Notes: generated by a model from the sequence alone, not told the origin. Shown: positions 31,764-41,217, numbered from the stretch's first letter. The stretch: 64,000 bases of DNA from Burkholderia sp. WSM2230 (GCF_000472445.1 NZ_AXAJ01000001.1:310643-374642); one strand, 5' to 3'. Program-made: numbers and translations.

Positions 31764-32282
31764 ATGTCGGCCTTCAACCGCATTCTTCTCTGTTATGACG
31801 GGACCCGCGAAGGACAGCACGCGCTTGCGGACGGTGCCCGTCTCGCGCAGCAACTGGCAGCGCAAGTGCATGTGCTTTCGGTCGTCAACAATTCCGCGTG
31901 GGTGCAAGGTGCGGATATCACGTCTGCAATACCGGTGGATATGATCAGCGACTCGGTCAAAAGCGTGCTCGACGAAGGGCTCAGAAAGCTTGCCGCTAAG
32001 GGCGTTCACGCGACAGGACACTTTGCGATTGGCGATCCGCTGGATCAGATCCCGCACTTCGCCAGGGAACTCAACGTCGATCTGATCGTGGTGGGGCATC
32101 ATCGTGCAGGCAGGCTCGCGCGGTGGTGGGGTGGCAGGACCGATGGCCTGTTGCTAGACAGAGTCAGTTGCAGCGTGCTCGTCACGATGGGGCCGGAAAT
32201 CGAATCGCAAGCGGAATCGGGCATAGGCGCAAGCGGGGCCGCGGATCCCGGCAAAACTGCACCACAAACCGGGCATTCATGA
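31764..32282 (+). CDS. Universal stress protein (UspA family)
   Basis: A 172-residue cytoplasmic Usp protein. It begins FNRILLCYDGTREGQHAL, has the helix-strand pattern QLAAQVHVLSVVNN and the LNVDLIVVGHHRAGRLARWWGGRTDGLLLDRVSCSVLV segment, which contains the G-x2-G-x9-G-(S/D) ATP-binding pattern in variant form. GGGAGAGC precedes the ATG. The last 25 residues are an unstructured Gly/Ser/Ala tail. It may follow the stress regime of its CLC, HPP and CFA neighbours. Confidence 0.9.
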   Translation: MSAFNRILLCYDGTREGQHALADGARLAQQLAAQVHVLSVVNNSAWVQGADITSAIPVDMISDSVKSVLDEGLRKLAAKGVHATGHFAIGDPLDQIPHFARELNVDLIVVGHHRAGRLARWWGGRTDGLLLDRVSCSVLVTMGPEIESQAESGIGASGAADPGKTAPQTGHS

Positions 32283-32326
32283 CCCATGCACGCCAGCGTG
32301 CTCGAAAAGATAGAAGCGAACCCGTT

Positions 32327-33673
32327 TTAACTGATGTGCTGTCCGCCGTTCGCGTGTTCGACGTCGTTGACCTGATCGATCGCAGCATTGCGGGCGTACA
32401 TGTAGGCGCGATTGTACGGATAGTCGCTCCGGGCCCATGGCGTGCGGCCTGTCGAACCGTCATCCGTCGTTACCGACTCTGCTGGGCGCGAAGCGAGAAT
32501 CTGGAACAGCGAGGTCCACCCGTGCTCGAATCCCATTGCGGACCCGGCAAGATATAGCCGGTACGCGCGAATGACTTTTTCCGCGTCATTGCCGAGAATG
32601 CGGCGAGCTTCGTCCAGACGCGCCTCCAGCGCATCGACCCAATGCCATAGCGTGCGCGCGTAATGCGGGCGCAGGCATTCCGCGTCCACAGGTTCGAGAT
32701 TGCCGCGTGTCATGGCATCCATCATCACGCTCACGTGCACGAGTTGACCACCTGGAAAAATGTATCTGTCGATGAACTCGCCCATGCCGCCGCCCACTTC
32801 CCCGTTTTCCACGCCGCCCGCCGTAATGCTGTGATTCATCATGAGACCGCCGGGTCTCAGCAGCCGCCGCATCTTCGCAAAGTAAGCCGGCAGGTTCGGT
32901 CGGCCGACATGCTCGCACATGCCGACCGAAGCGATCTTGTCGAAAGGCGCGGATTCGTCGACGTCGCGATAGTCCTGGAGCAGCATTCTGACGCGTCCCT
33001 GCAGTCCTTTTTCGTCGATGAGCCGGTTGACGTACGCGTGCTGGTTCCTCGACAACGTGATGCCGGTCGCGCTCACACCGTAGTGTTCGGCGGCCCACAG
33101 CAACAACGCGCCCCAGCCTGCTCCGACGTCGAGAAAGCGCTCGCCGGAGCGCAGCATCAACTTCTTGCAGATGTGATCCAGCTTTGCCTGCTGGGCTTCG
33201 GCGAGCGACATGTCCGGCGAAGAGAAGTAGGCGCACGAGTACACGCGCAACGGGTCGAGCCACAGCGCGTAGAAATCGTCGGAGATATCGTAATGATGCT
33301 GGATTTGCGCGGCGTCTTTCGCGCGGCTATGATGCGTGCGCTCCCAGATCGCGCGGCGCGTGCGGCTTACGCGGCCGAGCAGCCAGCCGTGCGATTCGTG
33401 AGTAGGATCGCCGCGCAGCAAAGCGGGTGCGGCCGCCATGAGATCGTGCAGATTGCCTTCGATTTCCAGCCGGCCTTCCACATAGTCTTCCGCGAGCCGC
33501 CCGATAGCGCCCTGCCGCAGATGCAGCAGCGCCCGCATGTCGCGGATCTCGAACGAGAGGCGCGGCTCTCGTGCGCCAATGCGCTGACCGTCGGGCAGGG
33601 CGACGGAGCACGGCACCGGCATGCCGGCGATCTGCTGTTCCGCGGGCGAACGCAAAAGGCTCCAGAGCGTCAT
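32327..33673 (-). CDS. Cyclopropane-fatty-acyl-phospholipid synthase-like methyltransferase
   Basis: A 448-residue SAM-dependent methyltransferase of the CFA synthase/mycolic acid methyltransferase family. The SAM site is FLDVGAGWGALLLWAAEHYGV, with GITLSRNQ, VGMCEHVG and the FIDRYIFPGGQL active-site segment. The N-terminal lipid-binding region includes AIGRLAEDYVEGRLEIEGNL. It should add a methylene group from SAM across unsaturated acyl chains of membrane phospholipids. The start MTLWSLL is chosen over the ATG 18 bases upstream because AAGGA lies nine bases before it. Confidence 0.9.
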   Translation of the reverse strand: MTLWSLLRSPAEQQIAGMPVPCSVALPDGQRIGAREPRLSFEIRDMRALLHLRQGAIGRLAEDYVEGRLEIEGNLHDLMAAAPALLRGDPTHESHGWLLGRVSRTRRAIWERTHHSRAKDAAQIQHHYDISDDFYALWLDPLRVYSCAYFSSPDMSLAEAQQAKLDHICKKLMLRSGERFLDVGAGWGALLLWAAEHYGVSATGITLSRNQHAYVNRLIDEKGLQGRVRMLLQDYRDVDESAPFDKIASVGMCEHVGRPNLPAYFAKMRRLLRPGGLMMNHSITAGGVENGEVGGGMGEFIDRYIFPGGQLVHVSVMMDAMTRGNLEPVDAECLRPHYARTLWHWVDALEARLDEARRILGNDAEKVIRAYRLYLAGSAMGFEHGWTSLFQILASRPAESVTTDDGSTGRTPWARSDYPYNRAYMYARNAAIDQVNDVEHANGGQHIS

Positions 33674-34341
33674 GGCGTCGATTCCTTGCAAAAACGTCGG
33701 TGCTTCTGCTAAGCATCATTCATGCCGCAACAAACGATTGTTCGACGACTACGGCAACCAGGCCGCGTAGTTCAATCGTTAGGCGGTGCAACAACATTTA
33801 GCTATCCGGATCTTTACCGACGCTCGTCAGAGGCGTCGGGCAGGCATTGGAGTGAACAATGGACGAGCTTGCAATGCAGCCAGAACATGCTTTTCAGCCT
33901 GCCTTTTCCCCAATTGCAAAGCTTTCATTGCAGTGACACGATGCTTACATATGCCGGGCGCCAACGGGGACGTTCCGGCGCATTTCATCAGACGTCGATA
34001 CATCATGCAGCGCAGGACATCCGTACATTCAGAACGCGCTGATGCAAGCCAGGTTGCGCGAGCGCACAGTGATCGAAGTGGATAACCGGTACCTGTCCGC
34101 GGCGGACCGAAAGATTCGGAAAGAGTACTGGATGCAGTGGCCGGTTGCGGCGCCGAGTCGTCAGAGCGGACAGGTTGAGATCGCAATGAGAAGCGTGCAT
34201 GCGAGTGCGGTCGCCGGGGTCAGGATTTCCTTACCCTTGAATCGGGATACCCCTGGCGGAATCTCCGCGCTGCCTGACTGTTGCGCCTCGACCTTCGTTT
34301 TATGATGGGCGGGTCAAAATGGACTAACCGGATGAGCAGAA
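33674..34341. other. Intergenic region, 668 bp, no gene recognised
   Basis: Reading frames here (for example 33722-34042 and 34042-34305, + strand) lack ribosome sites and protein-like composition. Two small adjacent hairpins are visible, GTCCG-CGG-CGGAC (34095-34107) and CCGAA-AGA-TTCGG (34107-34119). Base composition is less GC-rich than the flanks. A small RNA or a decayed gene cannot be excluded. Confidence 0.5.
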
Positions 34342-34662
34342 ATGATTCCGTATCTGTCGCAGCGCGAAAACGAAGTGGAGCATATCAATTCGATCTGCTT
34401 CCGGCTATTCGATATCTGGTGCGAACGGCGCTGCGTGACGCCGCTGGGGTATCTGATGCATTGCTGGCCGCTAGTCGACAGCGGTCCGAAAGCGATCCGG
34501 CGGGTGGGCGAAACGCTGCGGGAATTGCGCAAGTCGCATCACACGGAACTGGATAGCGACGCCGAGGCAATGCTTCGGGAACTCGCCGATTGTGTGGACG
34601 ACCTGCTGCTGCGCGTTGTGCCTGAACCGGCAGCGGTGGTGGGCATCCGGTTGTCGTTGTAA
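34342..34662 (+). CDS. Conserved-looking hypothetical protein, 106 residues
   Basis: The frame encodes a soluble, mostly helical protein with a balanced composition (MIPYLSQRENEVEHINSICF, later LGYLMHCWPLVDSGPKAIRR and HHTELDSDAEAMLRELADCV). Codon use resembles the surrounding genes, which supports it as real. GAGCAG before the ATG is a weak ribosome site. I do not recognise the family. A perfect 16-bp palindrome follows 7 bp after the stop. Confidence 0.6.
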   Translation: MIPYLSQRENEVEHINSICFRLFDIWCERRCVTPLGYLMHCWPLVDSGPKAIRRVGETLRELRKSHHTELDSDAEAMLRELADCVDDLLLRVVPEPAAVVGIRLSL

Positions 34663-34668
34663 CTCACA

Positions 34669-34684
34669 TGCCCCACGTGGGGCA
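34669..34684. terminator. Perfect 16-bp palindrome TGCCCCACGTGGGGCA
   Basis: The site is a fully self-complementary dyad with no loop, between the 106-residue gene and the hybrid kinase gene. It has no T-tract, so it could equally be an operator for the downstream kinase operon. Confidence 0.4.
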
Positions 34685-34816
34685 CGCAAACTGGCAACGC
34701 TCTCGCATGGCGTCATAACCTGGCATCGGCCGTTTCTTTAGCGCGCGTGCCGAAAAACTGCAGTCGCCGCATGAGCTTGCAACCGGAACTGACATCACCA
34801 TGCTTGCGGGGGCAAT

Positions 34817-36979
34817 ATGGCTGTCAACCTCAAGGGAGAGTGGCGGTATCCGCTCAGGCGGTTGCGGCACAGTGTCGTGCTCCGGCTTCTGGCAATCACG
34901 ATTCTGTTTAGTTGCGTGCTCACCTTGTTGTTGACCGCGCTGCAGATAGAGCGCGACTATAGCGCGGGCATCGCGCTGATCGAGAATCGTCTCGCGGACA
35001 TCGACAAAAGCTACCGCGATGGCCTCGGCGAAGCACTGTGGCGCCTCGACGATGCACAACTGCGGCTGGAACTCGGCCGCATTGTGCGCCTTGCGGATGT
35101 CAGCGCGGCTCGGGTGCGCCAGTCGGGCAGCGGCACCACATCTTTGATCGTGTCCGCCGGCAAGCCGGCAAGCGGCCCGGCCATAGCGCGCGAGTACCCG
35201 CTCGTGCATCGCGTGCTGGGCAAGGAGCAACGCATAGGCACGCTGTACGTGCAGGCGACGTTGACGGATCTCTACGACGATCTCACCCACACGGCGCTGC
35301 TGATTCTCGTCACTCAGGCCGCCAACATCTTCCTCGTTTCCCTTTTTATCTTCTACATTCTGACGCGGCTCGTCACGCGTCATCTGATGGTGCTCGCGCG
35401 TACTGTCGAAGACTACGACTTTCGCGAGCCGGCCGAACCGTTGAAGCTAAACCGGCGCGCGCCGCGCGAGCCCGACGAACTCGAGCGCGTGGTTACGGCT
35501 TTCAATTCGATGGCCGCGCGGCTGCATCGTGCGTACCTCGACGAGCGCGAAGCGGCTGCGGAGCGCGAAGCGCGCCGCTCGGCGGAAGCGGCGAACCGCG
35601 CGAAAGGCGAGTTCCTCGCGAACATGAGCCACGAATTGCGCACGCCCCTGAACGCCATTCTCGGTTATGCGCAGATCTTGCGGCGTGATACAAGCCTGAG
35701 CGAACACCATCGCGAAGGCGTCGGCGTGATTCAACGCAGCGGCGAACATCTGCTTGCACTGATTGGCGACGCACTGGATTTCGCGCGTATCGAAGCCGGC
35801 CGTTTGCGCATCGAAATGGACGATGTGCCGCTCGCCGGCATGCTCGACGCCATCCGCGAGATTATTGAAGTGAAGGTGGCGCAACAGCACGTCGAGTTTA
35901 TCTGGCGTGTTGCGCCCGATGTACCCGACGCCGTGCGCGCGGACGAACGGCGCTTGCGTCAGGTGCTGCTCAATCTGCTTGTGAACGCATTCAACTTTAC
36001 GGATCAGGGCAGCGTGAGCCTGCTGATCGAAATGAGCGCGGCAGGCAAGGTCTGTTTCGAAGTGCGCGATACCGGCATCGGCATGGATGCGGATAAACTT
36101 CAGACTATATTCGAGCCCTTCGAACAGATCACGCATACGGATCGAGGCACTGGCGGCACTGGGCTCGGCCTAACGATCAGTCAGCAGTTTCTTCGCGCAA
36201 TGGGCAGCGAAATTCATTTGCAGAGCCAGCCTGGCCGCGGCAGTGTATTCTGGTTCGAGCTGGACGCCGCGGCGGGCGCGCCGCCTGCCGCGCCCGCGGC
36301 AGCCCCCGAGCCGCGCATGGCCACGGGCTACAAGGGAGCGCGCCGCAAGGTGCTCGTAATCGACGACGTCGCGATGAACCGCGCGGTGATGGTCGAGTTT
36401 CTGGGCCGGCTCGGCTTTGAGATTGCCGAGGCGACAGGCGGCCGGCAAGGGCTCGCCAAAATCCTGAGCGAGCGCCCGGCGTTGATCGTGACCGACATCG
36501 TGATGGCGGATATGGACGGACTCGAAGCAACTCGCAGATTGCGGCAGATTCCGGGCTTTGCGGAGGTGCCGGTGATTGCGACCTCCGCGAGCCCGTCGGG
36601 CGTCGACGAACAGCGCAGCCTGCAGGCCGGCGCCAATGCGTTTCTCCCCAAGCCGATCGACTTCGATAATCTGCTCTCGCAGCTCGCGCGTTTGCTGGAC
36701 CTCGAATGGACCTACGCGCACGCGGACGATGCACAACACGCGCCGGAGCCGTCCAACGGACCGCTCATCACCGTGCCCGACAAGGAACTGCAGCAATTGC
36801 ATCTGCTCGCGCGTCTAGGCGACATGCAGGAAATCGCGCTGTGGGCGGAGCGCGTCGCGAAGCACAATCCGCATTATCAGGCGTTCACCACGCGGATCCT
36901 TTCTCTCGCGAAAGGCTATCAGTCGAAGGCGCTGCTGCATCTCGTCGAGGAGCAACTCGAAGGCAGGACGGTCCGATGA
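34817..36979 (+). CDS. Hybrid sensor histidine kinase with receiver domain
   Basis: A 720-residue inner-membrane protein. Membrane helices at about 20-42 and 155-178 flank a periplasmic sensor, followed by HAMP. The phospho-acceptor His272 lies in FLANMSHELRTPLNAILGYA; the ATPase has NLLVNAFNF, DTGIGM, FEPFEQ and GGTGLGLTIS. A receiver domain follows with Asp560 (LIVTDIVMADMDG), and the last 90 residues form a small helical domain seen at the end of some BarA-like kinases. Its stop overlaps the start of the next kinase (ATGA). No separate histidine phosphotransfer protein is seen, so signal transfer to the next proteins is inferred. Confidence 0.92.
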   Translation: MAVNLKGEWRYPLRRLRHSVVLRLLAITILFSCVLTLLLTALQIERDYSAGIALIENRLADIDKSYRDGLGEALWRLDDAQLRLELGRIVRLADVSAARVRQSGSGTTSLIVSAGKPASGPAIAREYPLVHRVLGKEQRIGTLYVQATLTDLYDDLTHTALLILVTQAANIFLVSLFIFYILTRLVTRHLMVLARTVEDYDFREPAEPLKLNRRAPREPDELERVVTAFNSMAARLHRAYLDEREAAAEREARRSAEAANRAKGEFLANMSHELRTPLNAILGYAQILRRDTSLSEHHREGVGVIQRSGEHLLALIGDALDFARIEAGRLRIEMDDVPLAGMLDAIREIIEVKVAQQHVEFIWRVAPDVPDAVRADERRLRQVLLNLLVNAFNFTDQGSVSLLIEMSAAGKVCFEVRDTGIGMDADKLQTIFEPFEQITHTDRGTGGTGLGLTISQQFLRAMGSEIHLQSQPGRGSVFWFELDAAAGAPPAAPAAAPEPRMATGYKGARRKVLVIDDVAMNRAVMVEFLGRLGFEIAEATGGRQGLAKILSERPALIVTDIVMADMDGLEATRRLRQIPGFAEVPVIATSASPSGVDEQRSLQAGANAFLPKPIDFDNLLSQLARLLDLEWTYAHADDAQHAPEPSNGPLITVPDKELQQLHLLARLGDMQEIALWAERVAKHNPHYQAFTTRILSLAKGYQSKALLHLVEEQLEGRTVR

Positions 36980-38601
36980 ACGAGATGTCCCTGCCCAACG
37001 ACGAGTCGCCCACCGTATTGATCGCGGACGACAACCCCGCGAATCTCGCTGTCGTTGTGGAGAGCCTGGTGGCGCGCGGCTTCAGGGTGCTCGTCGCGCT
37101 CGACGGCCCCGAGGCGATCCAGCGCGCGCAATTCTCCCAGCCGGATCTGATTCTGCTCGACGTGAGAATGCCTGGCATCGACGGTTTCGAAACCTGCCGG
37201 CGCCTCAAATCCGATGAGCGTACCCGCAATATCGCGGTGATTTTCATGACCTCGCTCACCGGCAGCGAGGACATGGTGGAAGGTTTCTCGGCGGGCGGTG
37301 TCGATTATCTGACCAAGCCAGTTCATGTCGACGAAATGATGGCGCGCATCAGCACCCATCTTGCGTTAAGAGGCATGCACCAGAAGCTGATGGCGCAGAA
37401 CCGCCAGTTGCAGGAGGAAGTACTGGTGCGTCAGCGGGCCGAAGCCGCATTGTCGCGCGTGCGCGATGGGCTCGAGGCAAGCGTCGCGCAGCGCACCGAC
37501 GAACTCGCGCGGGCGAATGCGACGCTGCAGTCGCAGATCGAGGAACGCCGACGCGCGGAAGCGCGGCTTCTTGCCAGCGAGTTCCGCTTTCGCACGATCG
37601 TCGAGACGAGCCCGGTGCCGCTTTGCATCACGTCGATGCCGGAAGGGCAGGTTCTGTACACGAACAAGCCGTTGCGCGAACTGTTCGGTGTCGACTACGT
37701 GACCACGCATGTTGCCAATATCGGCGAATTGTATGCGGACCCCGCGGATCGCGACCGGCTTGTCGAGCAGTTGCGTCATGAGGGAAGTTTTCGCAACACC
37801 GAGGTGAAGTTCAGGCGCCCGGACGGCACGGTGTTCTGGGCCATTGCAACCGCGCGTGTCGCAACATACGACGATGCACCCGCGATCTTCGTCGGGCTGA
37901 ACGACATTACGGAGCGCAAGCGCATCGAGCAGGAACTGGTGGAGTCGCGCGAGCAATTGCGGGAATTGTCGGCGTATATGGAAGCCATTCGCGAGGAGGA
38001 GAGAAAGCGCATCGCGATGGAAATCCACGACGAATTGGGCCAGCTTCTCACGGCATTGAAGATGGATGTGTCGCTGCTCAAAATGCGTCTTCCCGGCGAT
38101 CAGGAGGTGGCAAAGCGGGCCGACGATATGCGCGAGCTGGTCGAAAAAACCATCTGGATGGTGCGCAATGTCGCGAGTCATTTGCGGCCCGCTGCGCTCA
38201 ACTACGGTATCGTCTCGGCGCTCGAATGGCTCGTCGACGATTTCGGGCGGCGCAGCGGGCTTGCCTGCCAGTTCCGGCTGAACGGCAGCGAGCCGGTGCT
38301 TTCCGATGCACATGCAACCGCGATGTTCCGCATCGTGCAGGCTTCGCTGACCAATGTCGCGCGCCACGCCTGCGCGACGCGCGCGGACGTCACGCTGACG
38401 AGCACGCCGACGGCACTGGACCTGCATGTCAGCGACGACGGTTGCGGTTTCGATCAGGAAGCCGCGCGCAGGGACTATTCATACGGACTGCTGGGCATGA
38501 GCGAGCGGGCGCGTCTGATTGGCGGCACCTTGCTGATCGACAGCGCGCCTGGCACCGGCACCTCGGTTTCGATCCATATACCGCTTCAGGACGGGCTTTA
38601 A
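36976..38601 (+). CDS. Receiver-PAS-HisKA_3 histidine kinase
   Basis: A 541-residue soluble kinase. Receiver domain first (about 10-130) with Asp62 (LILLDVRMPG) and Lys near YLTKPVH; then a coiled coil (about 135-195), a PAS domain with PAC motif (about 200-320), then the NarX/DegS-type dimerisation domain with His351 in MEIHDELGQLLTALK. The HATPase has NVARHA, DDGCGFD and GLLGMSERARLIGG. The N-terminal receiver may take phosphate from the upstream hybrid kinase, and the kinase should pass it to the NarL-type regulator encoded 2 bp downstream. Confidence 0.92.
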   Translation: MNEMSLPNDESPTVLIADDNPANLAVVVESLVARGFRVLVALDGPEAIQRAQFSQPDLILLDVRMPGIDGFETCRRLKSDERTRNIAVIFMTSLTGSEDMVEGFSAGGVDYLTKPVHVDEMMARISTHLALRGMHQKLMAQNRQLQEEVLVRQRAEAALSRVRDGLEASVAQRTDELARANATLQSQIEERRRAEARLLASEFRFRTIVETSPVPLCITSMPEGQVLYTNKPLRELFGVDYVTTHVANIGELYADPADRDRLVEQLRHEGSFRNTEVKFRRPDGTVFWAIATARVATYDDAPAIFVGLNDITERKRIEQELVESREQLRELSAYMEAIREEERKRIAMEIHDELGQLLTALKMDVSLLKMRLPGDQEVAKRADDMRELVEKTIWMVRNVASHLRPAALNYGIVSALEWLVDDFGRRSGLACQFRLNGSEPVLSDAHATAMFRIVQASLTNVARHACATRADVTLTSTPTALDLHVSDDGCGFDQEAARRDYSYGLLGMSERARLIGGTLLIDSAPGTGTSVSIHIPLQDGL

Positions 38602-38603
38602 AC

Positions 38604-39236
38604 ATGATCAGACTTTTGATTGCCGACGATCACCCACTGGTGCGCGGAGGTCTGAAGCAGATAATCGAAACGACGCCCGACATCGTGGTGGCGGGCGAAG
38701 CAGCCCAAGGCTCGGAAGTCATGGAAAAACTGCGCACATGTCAGGTCGATCTGCTGTCGCTCGACATGACAATGCCGGGCATTAGCGGCGTGGATCTGAT
38801 CCGGCGCGTGCGCGCCGAGCGTCCGTCGCTGCCGGTGCTCGTGCTGAGCATCCATAACGAGGCACAGGTCGTCTCGCGCGCGTTACGTGCGGGCGCGACC
38901 GGTTACGTGACGAAAGACAGCAACCCCGACGTGCTGCTTGCGGCGATTCGCAAGCTCGCGGAAGGCGGCCGCTTCATCGACCCGAAACTGGTCGAAGGAA
39001 TCGTCTTCGAAACGTATTCAGGCGATGCACCGCCGCACGAAATTCTCTCGGACCGCGAGTTTCAGGTGCTGCAAATGCTCGCGCTCGGCAAAAGCCTGAA
39101 TGAAATCGCCGACGCCTTTGCGCTCAGCGCCAAAACGATCAGCACGCACAAGATGCGGCTCATGCAGAAGCTCGGACTTGCCAATAATGCGGACCTGATT
39201 CGCTACGCGATCAGGCACGGACTCGTCGCCGAATAG
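38604..39236 (+). CDS. NarL/FixJ-family response regulator
   Basis: A 210-residue regulator with an N-terminal receiver (DDHPLVRGGL, Asp54 in LLSLDMTMPGISG, Lys in GYVTKDSNPD) and a C-terminal LuxR-type helix-turn-helix (LSDREFQVLQMLALGKSLNEIADAFALSAKTISTHKMRLMQKLG). It is the natural partner of the HisKA_3 kinase before it. Its targets are unknown; the two small genes that follow are close candidates. Confidence 0.94.
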   Translation: MIRLLIADDHPLVRGGLKQIIETTPDIVVAGEAAQGSEVMEKLRTCQVDLLSLDMTMPGISGVDLIRRVRAERPSLPVLVLSIHNEAQVVSRALRAGATGYVTKDSNPDVLLAAIRKLAEGGRFIDPKLVEGIVFETYSGDAPPHEILSDREFQVLQMLALGKSLNEIADAFALSAKTISTHKMRLMQKLGLANNADLIRYAIRHGLVAE

Positions 39237-39363
39237 GCAATGTTGACGCGTCAGGAAAACCTGAATCGCAAAACAGGCATTCCTGAACCTACATTCCGCC
39301 GCTGCCGATGGAGGCTTTGCCGCAGCCCTCCTACGATGCGTTATGGGAACCGGCGGAGGGTCT

Positions 39364-39609
39364 ATGGCGGCGTCAGGGCGATCATTGCGCGAACTTGTCG
39401 AAAAGTGGCTCGACGCGACCGGCGCAGCGTCGGCACGCATCCAGTTGCAGGCGTCTGCGCGCCGAGGCATTGGGCGCTGTATCTGTGTCGAGGCGCAGCG
39501 CGAAACAGGTGTGCTCACGCTGTTTTTCTTCCGGCACGGCGACGGCTTCTGGCAGGTGTTTCCGCCGGACGAGCGGCCTGCCATGAGGGTAATCACAATG
39601 GCCGTCTAG
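39364..39609 (+). CDS. Small hypothetical protein, 81 residues
   Basis: The ORF begins MAASGRSLRELVEKWLDATG and ends in strand-like segments (CICVEAQRETGVLTLFFFRH, GDGFWQVFPPDERPAMRV). GGAGGGTCT precedes the ATG at 39364, which is preferred over ATG 39343. It looks like a compact alpha-beta protein. I do not recognise the family. It lies 127 bp after the NarL-type regulator and 29 bp before the next small gene. Confidence 0.6.
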   Translation: MAASGRSLRELVEKWLDATGAASARIQLQASARRGIGRCICVEAQRETGVLTLFFFRHGDGFWQVFPPDERPAMRVITMAV

Positions 39610-39638
39610 GCGGCAAGCTGCGTGACGGAGACAGGATC

Positions 39639-39848
39639 ATGACCCAGGAAGAATGGGGTTTGGTGTCGCCGGAAGTACTGGCGCTGCGCATGTGGATGAG
39701 CGTGTGGTACGACCATGCGGTGGTGTCCGGTTTCATTCGCGCGCCATTCGAATTGAAGGACGCCGACGCTGAGCGGCTCGAAGGCTATTTCAGTCTCGGA
39801 CTGACGCCGCAGGAAGGTGCTGTCGTGTTTTTTTCCAAATCACACTAA
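39639..39848 (+). CDS. Small hypothetical protein, 69 residues
   Basis: A soluble 69-residue protein (MTQEEWGLVSPEVLALRMWM start, later LKDADAERLEGYFSLGLTPQ and a VVFFSKSH end). GGAGACAGG gives a good ribosome site. The frame continues upstream, but that part is the shadow of the preceding gene. It probably shares a transcript with the 81-residue gene. Family unknown. Confidence 0.6.
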   Translation: MTQEEWGLVSPEVLALRMWMSVWYDHAVVSGFIRAPFELKDADAERLEGYFSLGLTPQEGAVVFFSKSH

Positions 39849-39924
39849 TTCGGTCTTCAAACCTTTCTTTCGCACGGCCGTTTGGTTTAGCATCGGTGCC
39901 ACTTTCATATGAAGAACATGAGAC

Positions 39925-41202
39925 ATGGCACTTATCGCTCGCAACCTGCTCGGCATTGCCGTACTGCTTTTAATCGCCTTTATCTTTTCGACGAATCGGC
40001 GCGCCATTCGCTTACGGACTGTAAGTAGCGCACTGCTCGCGCAGATCTGTATTGGCGCTTTCATTCTGTTCGTGCCGCTTGGCAAGACGATTCTCGCAGC
40101 CGCGGCGGCCGGCGTGAACAATGTGCTCGGCTATGGGAATGCCGGCATTGAATTCCTGTTCGGCGGACTCGTGCAGGCGAAGATGTTTCAGGTCTTCGGC
40201 AATGGCGGCTTTGTCTTTGCGGTGCGCGTGCTGCCGGCCATTATCTTCGTCACCGCGCTGATTTCCGTGCTGTACTACCTCGGCGTGATGCGCTGGATCG
40301 TGATCGTGCTCGGCACGGTTTTCCAGAAGCTGCTCGGCGTGTCGAAGCTCGAATCGTTTTCCGCCGTCACGACCATCTTTCTCGGGCAAAGCGAAATGCC
40401 GGCGGTGGTCAAACCGTTTACACGCGACATGACGGGCGCCGAACTATTCGCGGTGATGTCGAGCGGCATGGCCGCAGTCGCGGGCTCGGTGCTTGCAGGT
40501 TATGCGGGCCTCGGCGTGCGAATCGAATATCTGCTCGCGGCGTCTTTCATGGCAGTGCCCGGCGGACTGCTGTTCGCAAAGATCATTCATCCGTCGACGG
40601 AAGCAAGCCGTGTCCATCTCGACAATCTCAACTTCGACGAAAAGCGTCCCGCAAATGTGATCGAAGCCGCGAGTTCGGGCGCCACCGTGGGGCTCAGAAT
40701 CGCGGTGATGGTGGGCGCAATGCTGATCGCGTTCGTCGGGCTTATTGCGTTGCTCAACGGACTGGTGGCTGGAATAGGCGGCTGGTTCGGCCGCCCGGAT
40801 CTGTCCATGCAAGCCATTCTCGGCATGGTGTTTGCGCCGCTGGCGTGGCTGATCGGCGTGCCATGGAGCGAGGCCGCGATTGCCGGTAATTTCCTTGGGC
40901 AAAAGATCATTCTCAACGAGTTCGTTGCATACGCATCGTTGTCGCCGTATCTGAAGGACGCCGCGAGCGTGAGCGCGGCGGGCCTGCAGGCGCTGGATCC
41001 GCGCACCCTTGCTATCCTTTCGTTTGCGTTATGCGGCTTTGCGAATTTCGCGTCGATTGCCGTACTAACGGGCGGCTTTAGCGCCGTCGCGCCGGAACGC
41101 CGCGCCGAAGTCGCGCGTTACGGCTTGCGTGTGGTGCTCGCGGCAACGCTCTCTAACCTGATGAGCGCGACTATCGCGGGCATGTTCATTACGCTCAATT
41201 GA
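39925..41202 (+). CDS. nupC: NupC-type concentrative nucleoside transporter
   Basis: A 425-residue inner-membrane H+/Na+-coupled nucleoside importer (CNT family) with about ten membrane segments. Substrate-site motifs are present: VTTIFLGQSEMPAVVKPF (the GQSE(A/M)P motif), VMSSGMAAVAGSVLAGY and ALCGFANFASIAVLTGGF. It starts an operon with cytidine deaminase and a nucleoside hydrolase, so it supplies their substrates. The ATG follows CATGAGAC with a weak ribosome site. Confidence 0.94.
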   Translation: MALIARNLLGIAVLLLIAFIFSTNRRAIRLRTVSSALLAQICIGAFILFVPLGKTILAAAAAGVNNVLGYGNAGIEFLFGGLVQAKMFQVFGNGGFVFAVRVLPAIIFVTALISVLYYLGVMRWIVIVLGTVFQKLLGVSKLESFSAVTTIFLGQSEMPAVVKPFTRDMTGAELFAVMSSGMAAVAGSVLAGYAGLGVRIEYLLAASFMAVPGGLLFAKIIHPSTEASRVHLDNLNFDEKRPANVIEAASSGATVGLRIAVMVGAMLIAFVGLIALLNGLVAGIGGWFGRPDLSMQAILGMVFAPLAWLIGVPWSEAAIAGNFLGQKIILNEFVAYASLSPYLKDAASVSAAGLQALDPRTLAILSFALCGFANFASIAVLTGGFSAVAPERRAEVARYGLRVVLAATLSNLMSATIAGMFITLN

Positions 41203-41217
41203 TTCGAGGATATCTGC

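Noticed and set aside
33722..34305. Two + strand frames of 106 and 87 residues
   Set aside because: No ribosome sites, no codon pattern like the neighbours and no domain-like sequence.
39240..39638. N-terminal extension of the 69-residue gene
   Set aside because: It is a frame-shifted shadow of the 81-residue gene. The ATG at 39639 has its own ribosome site.
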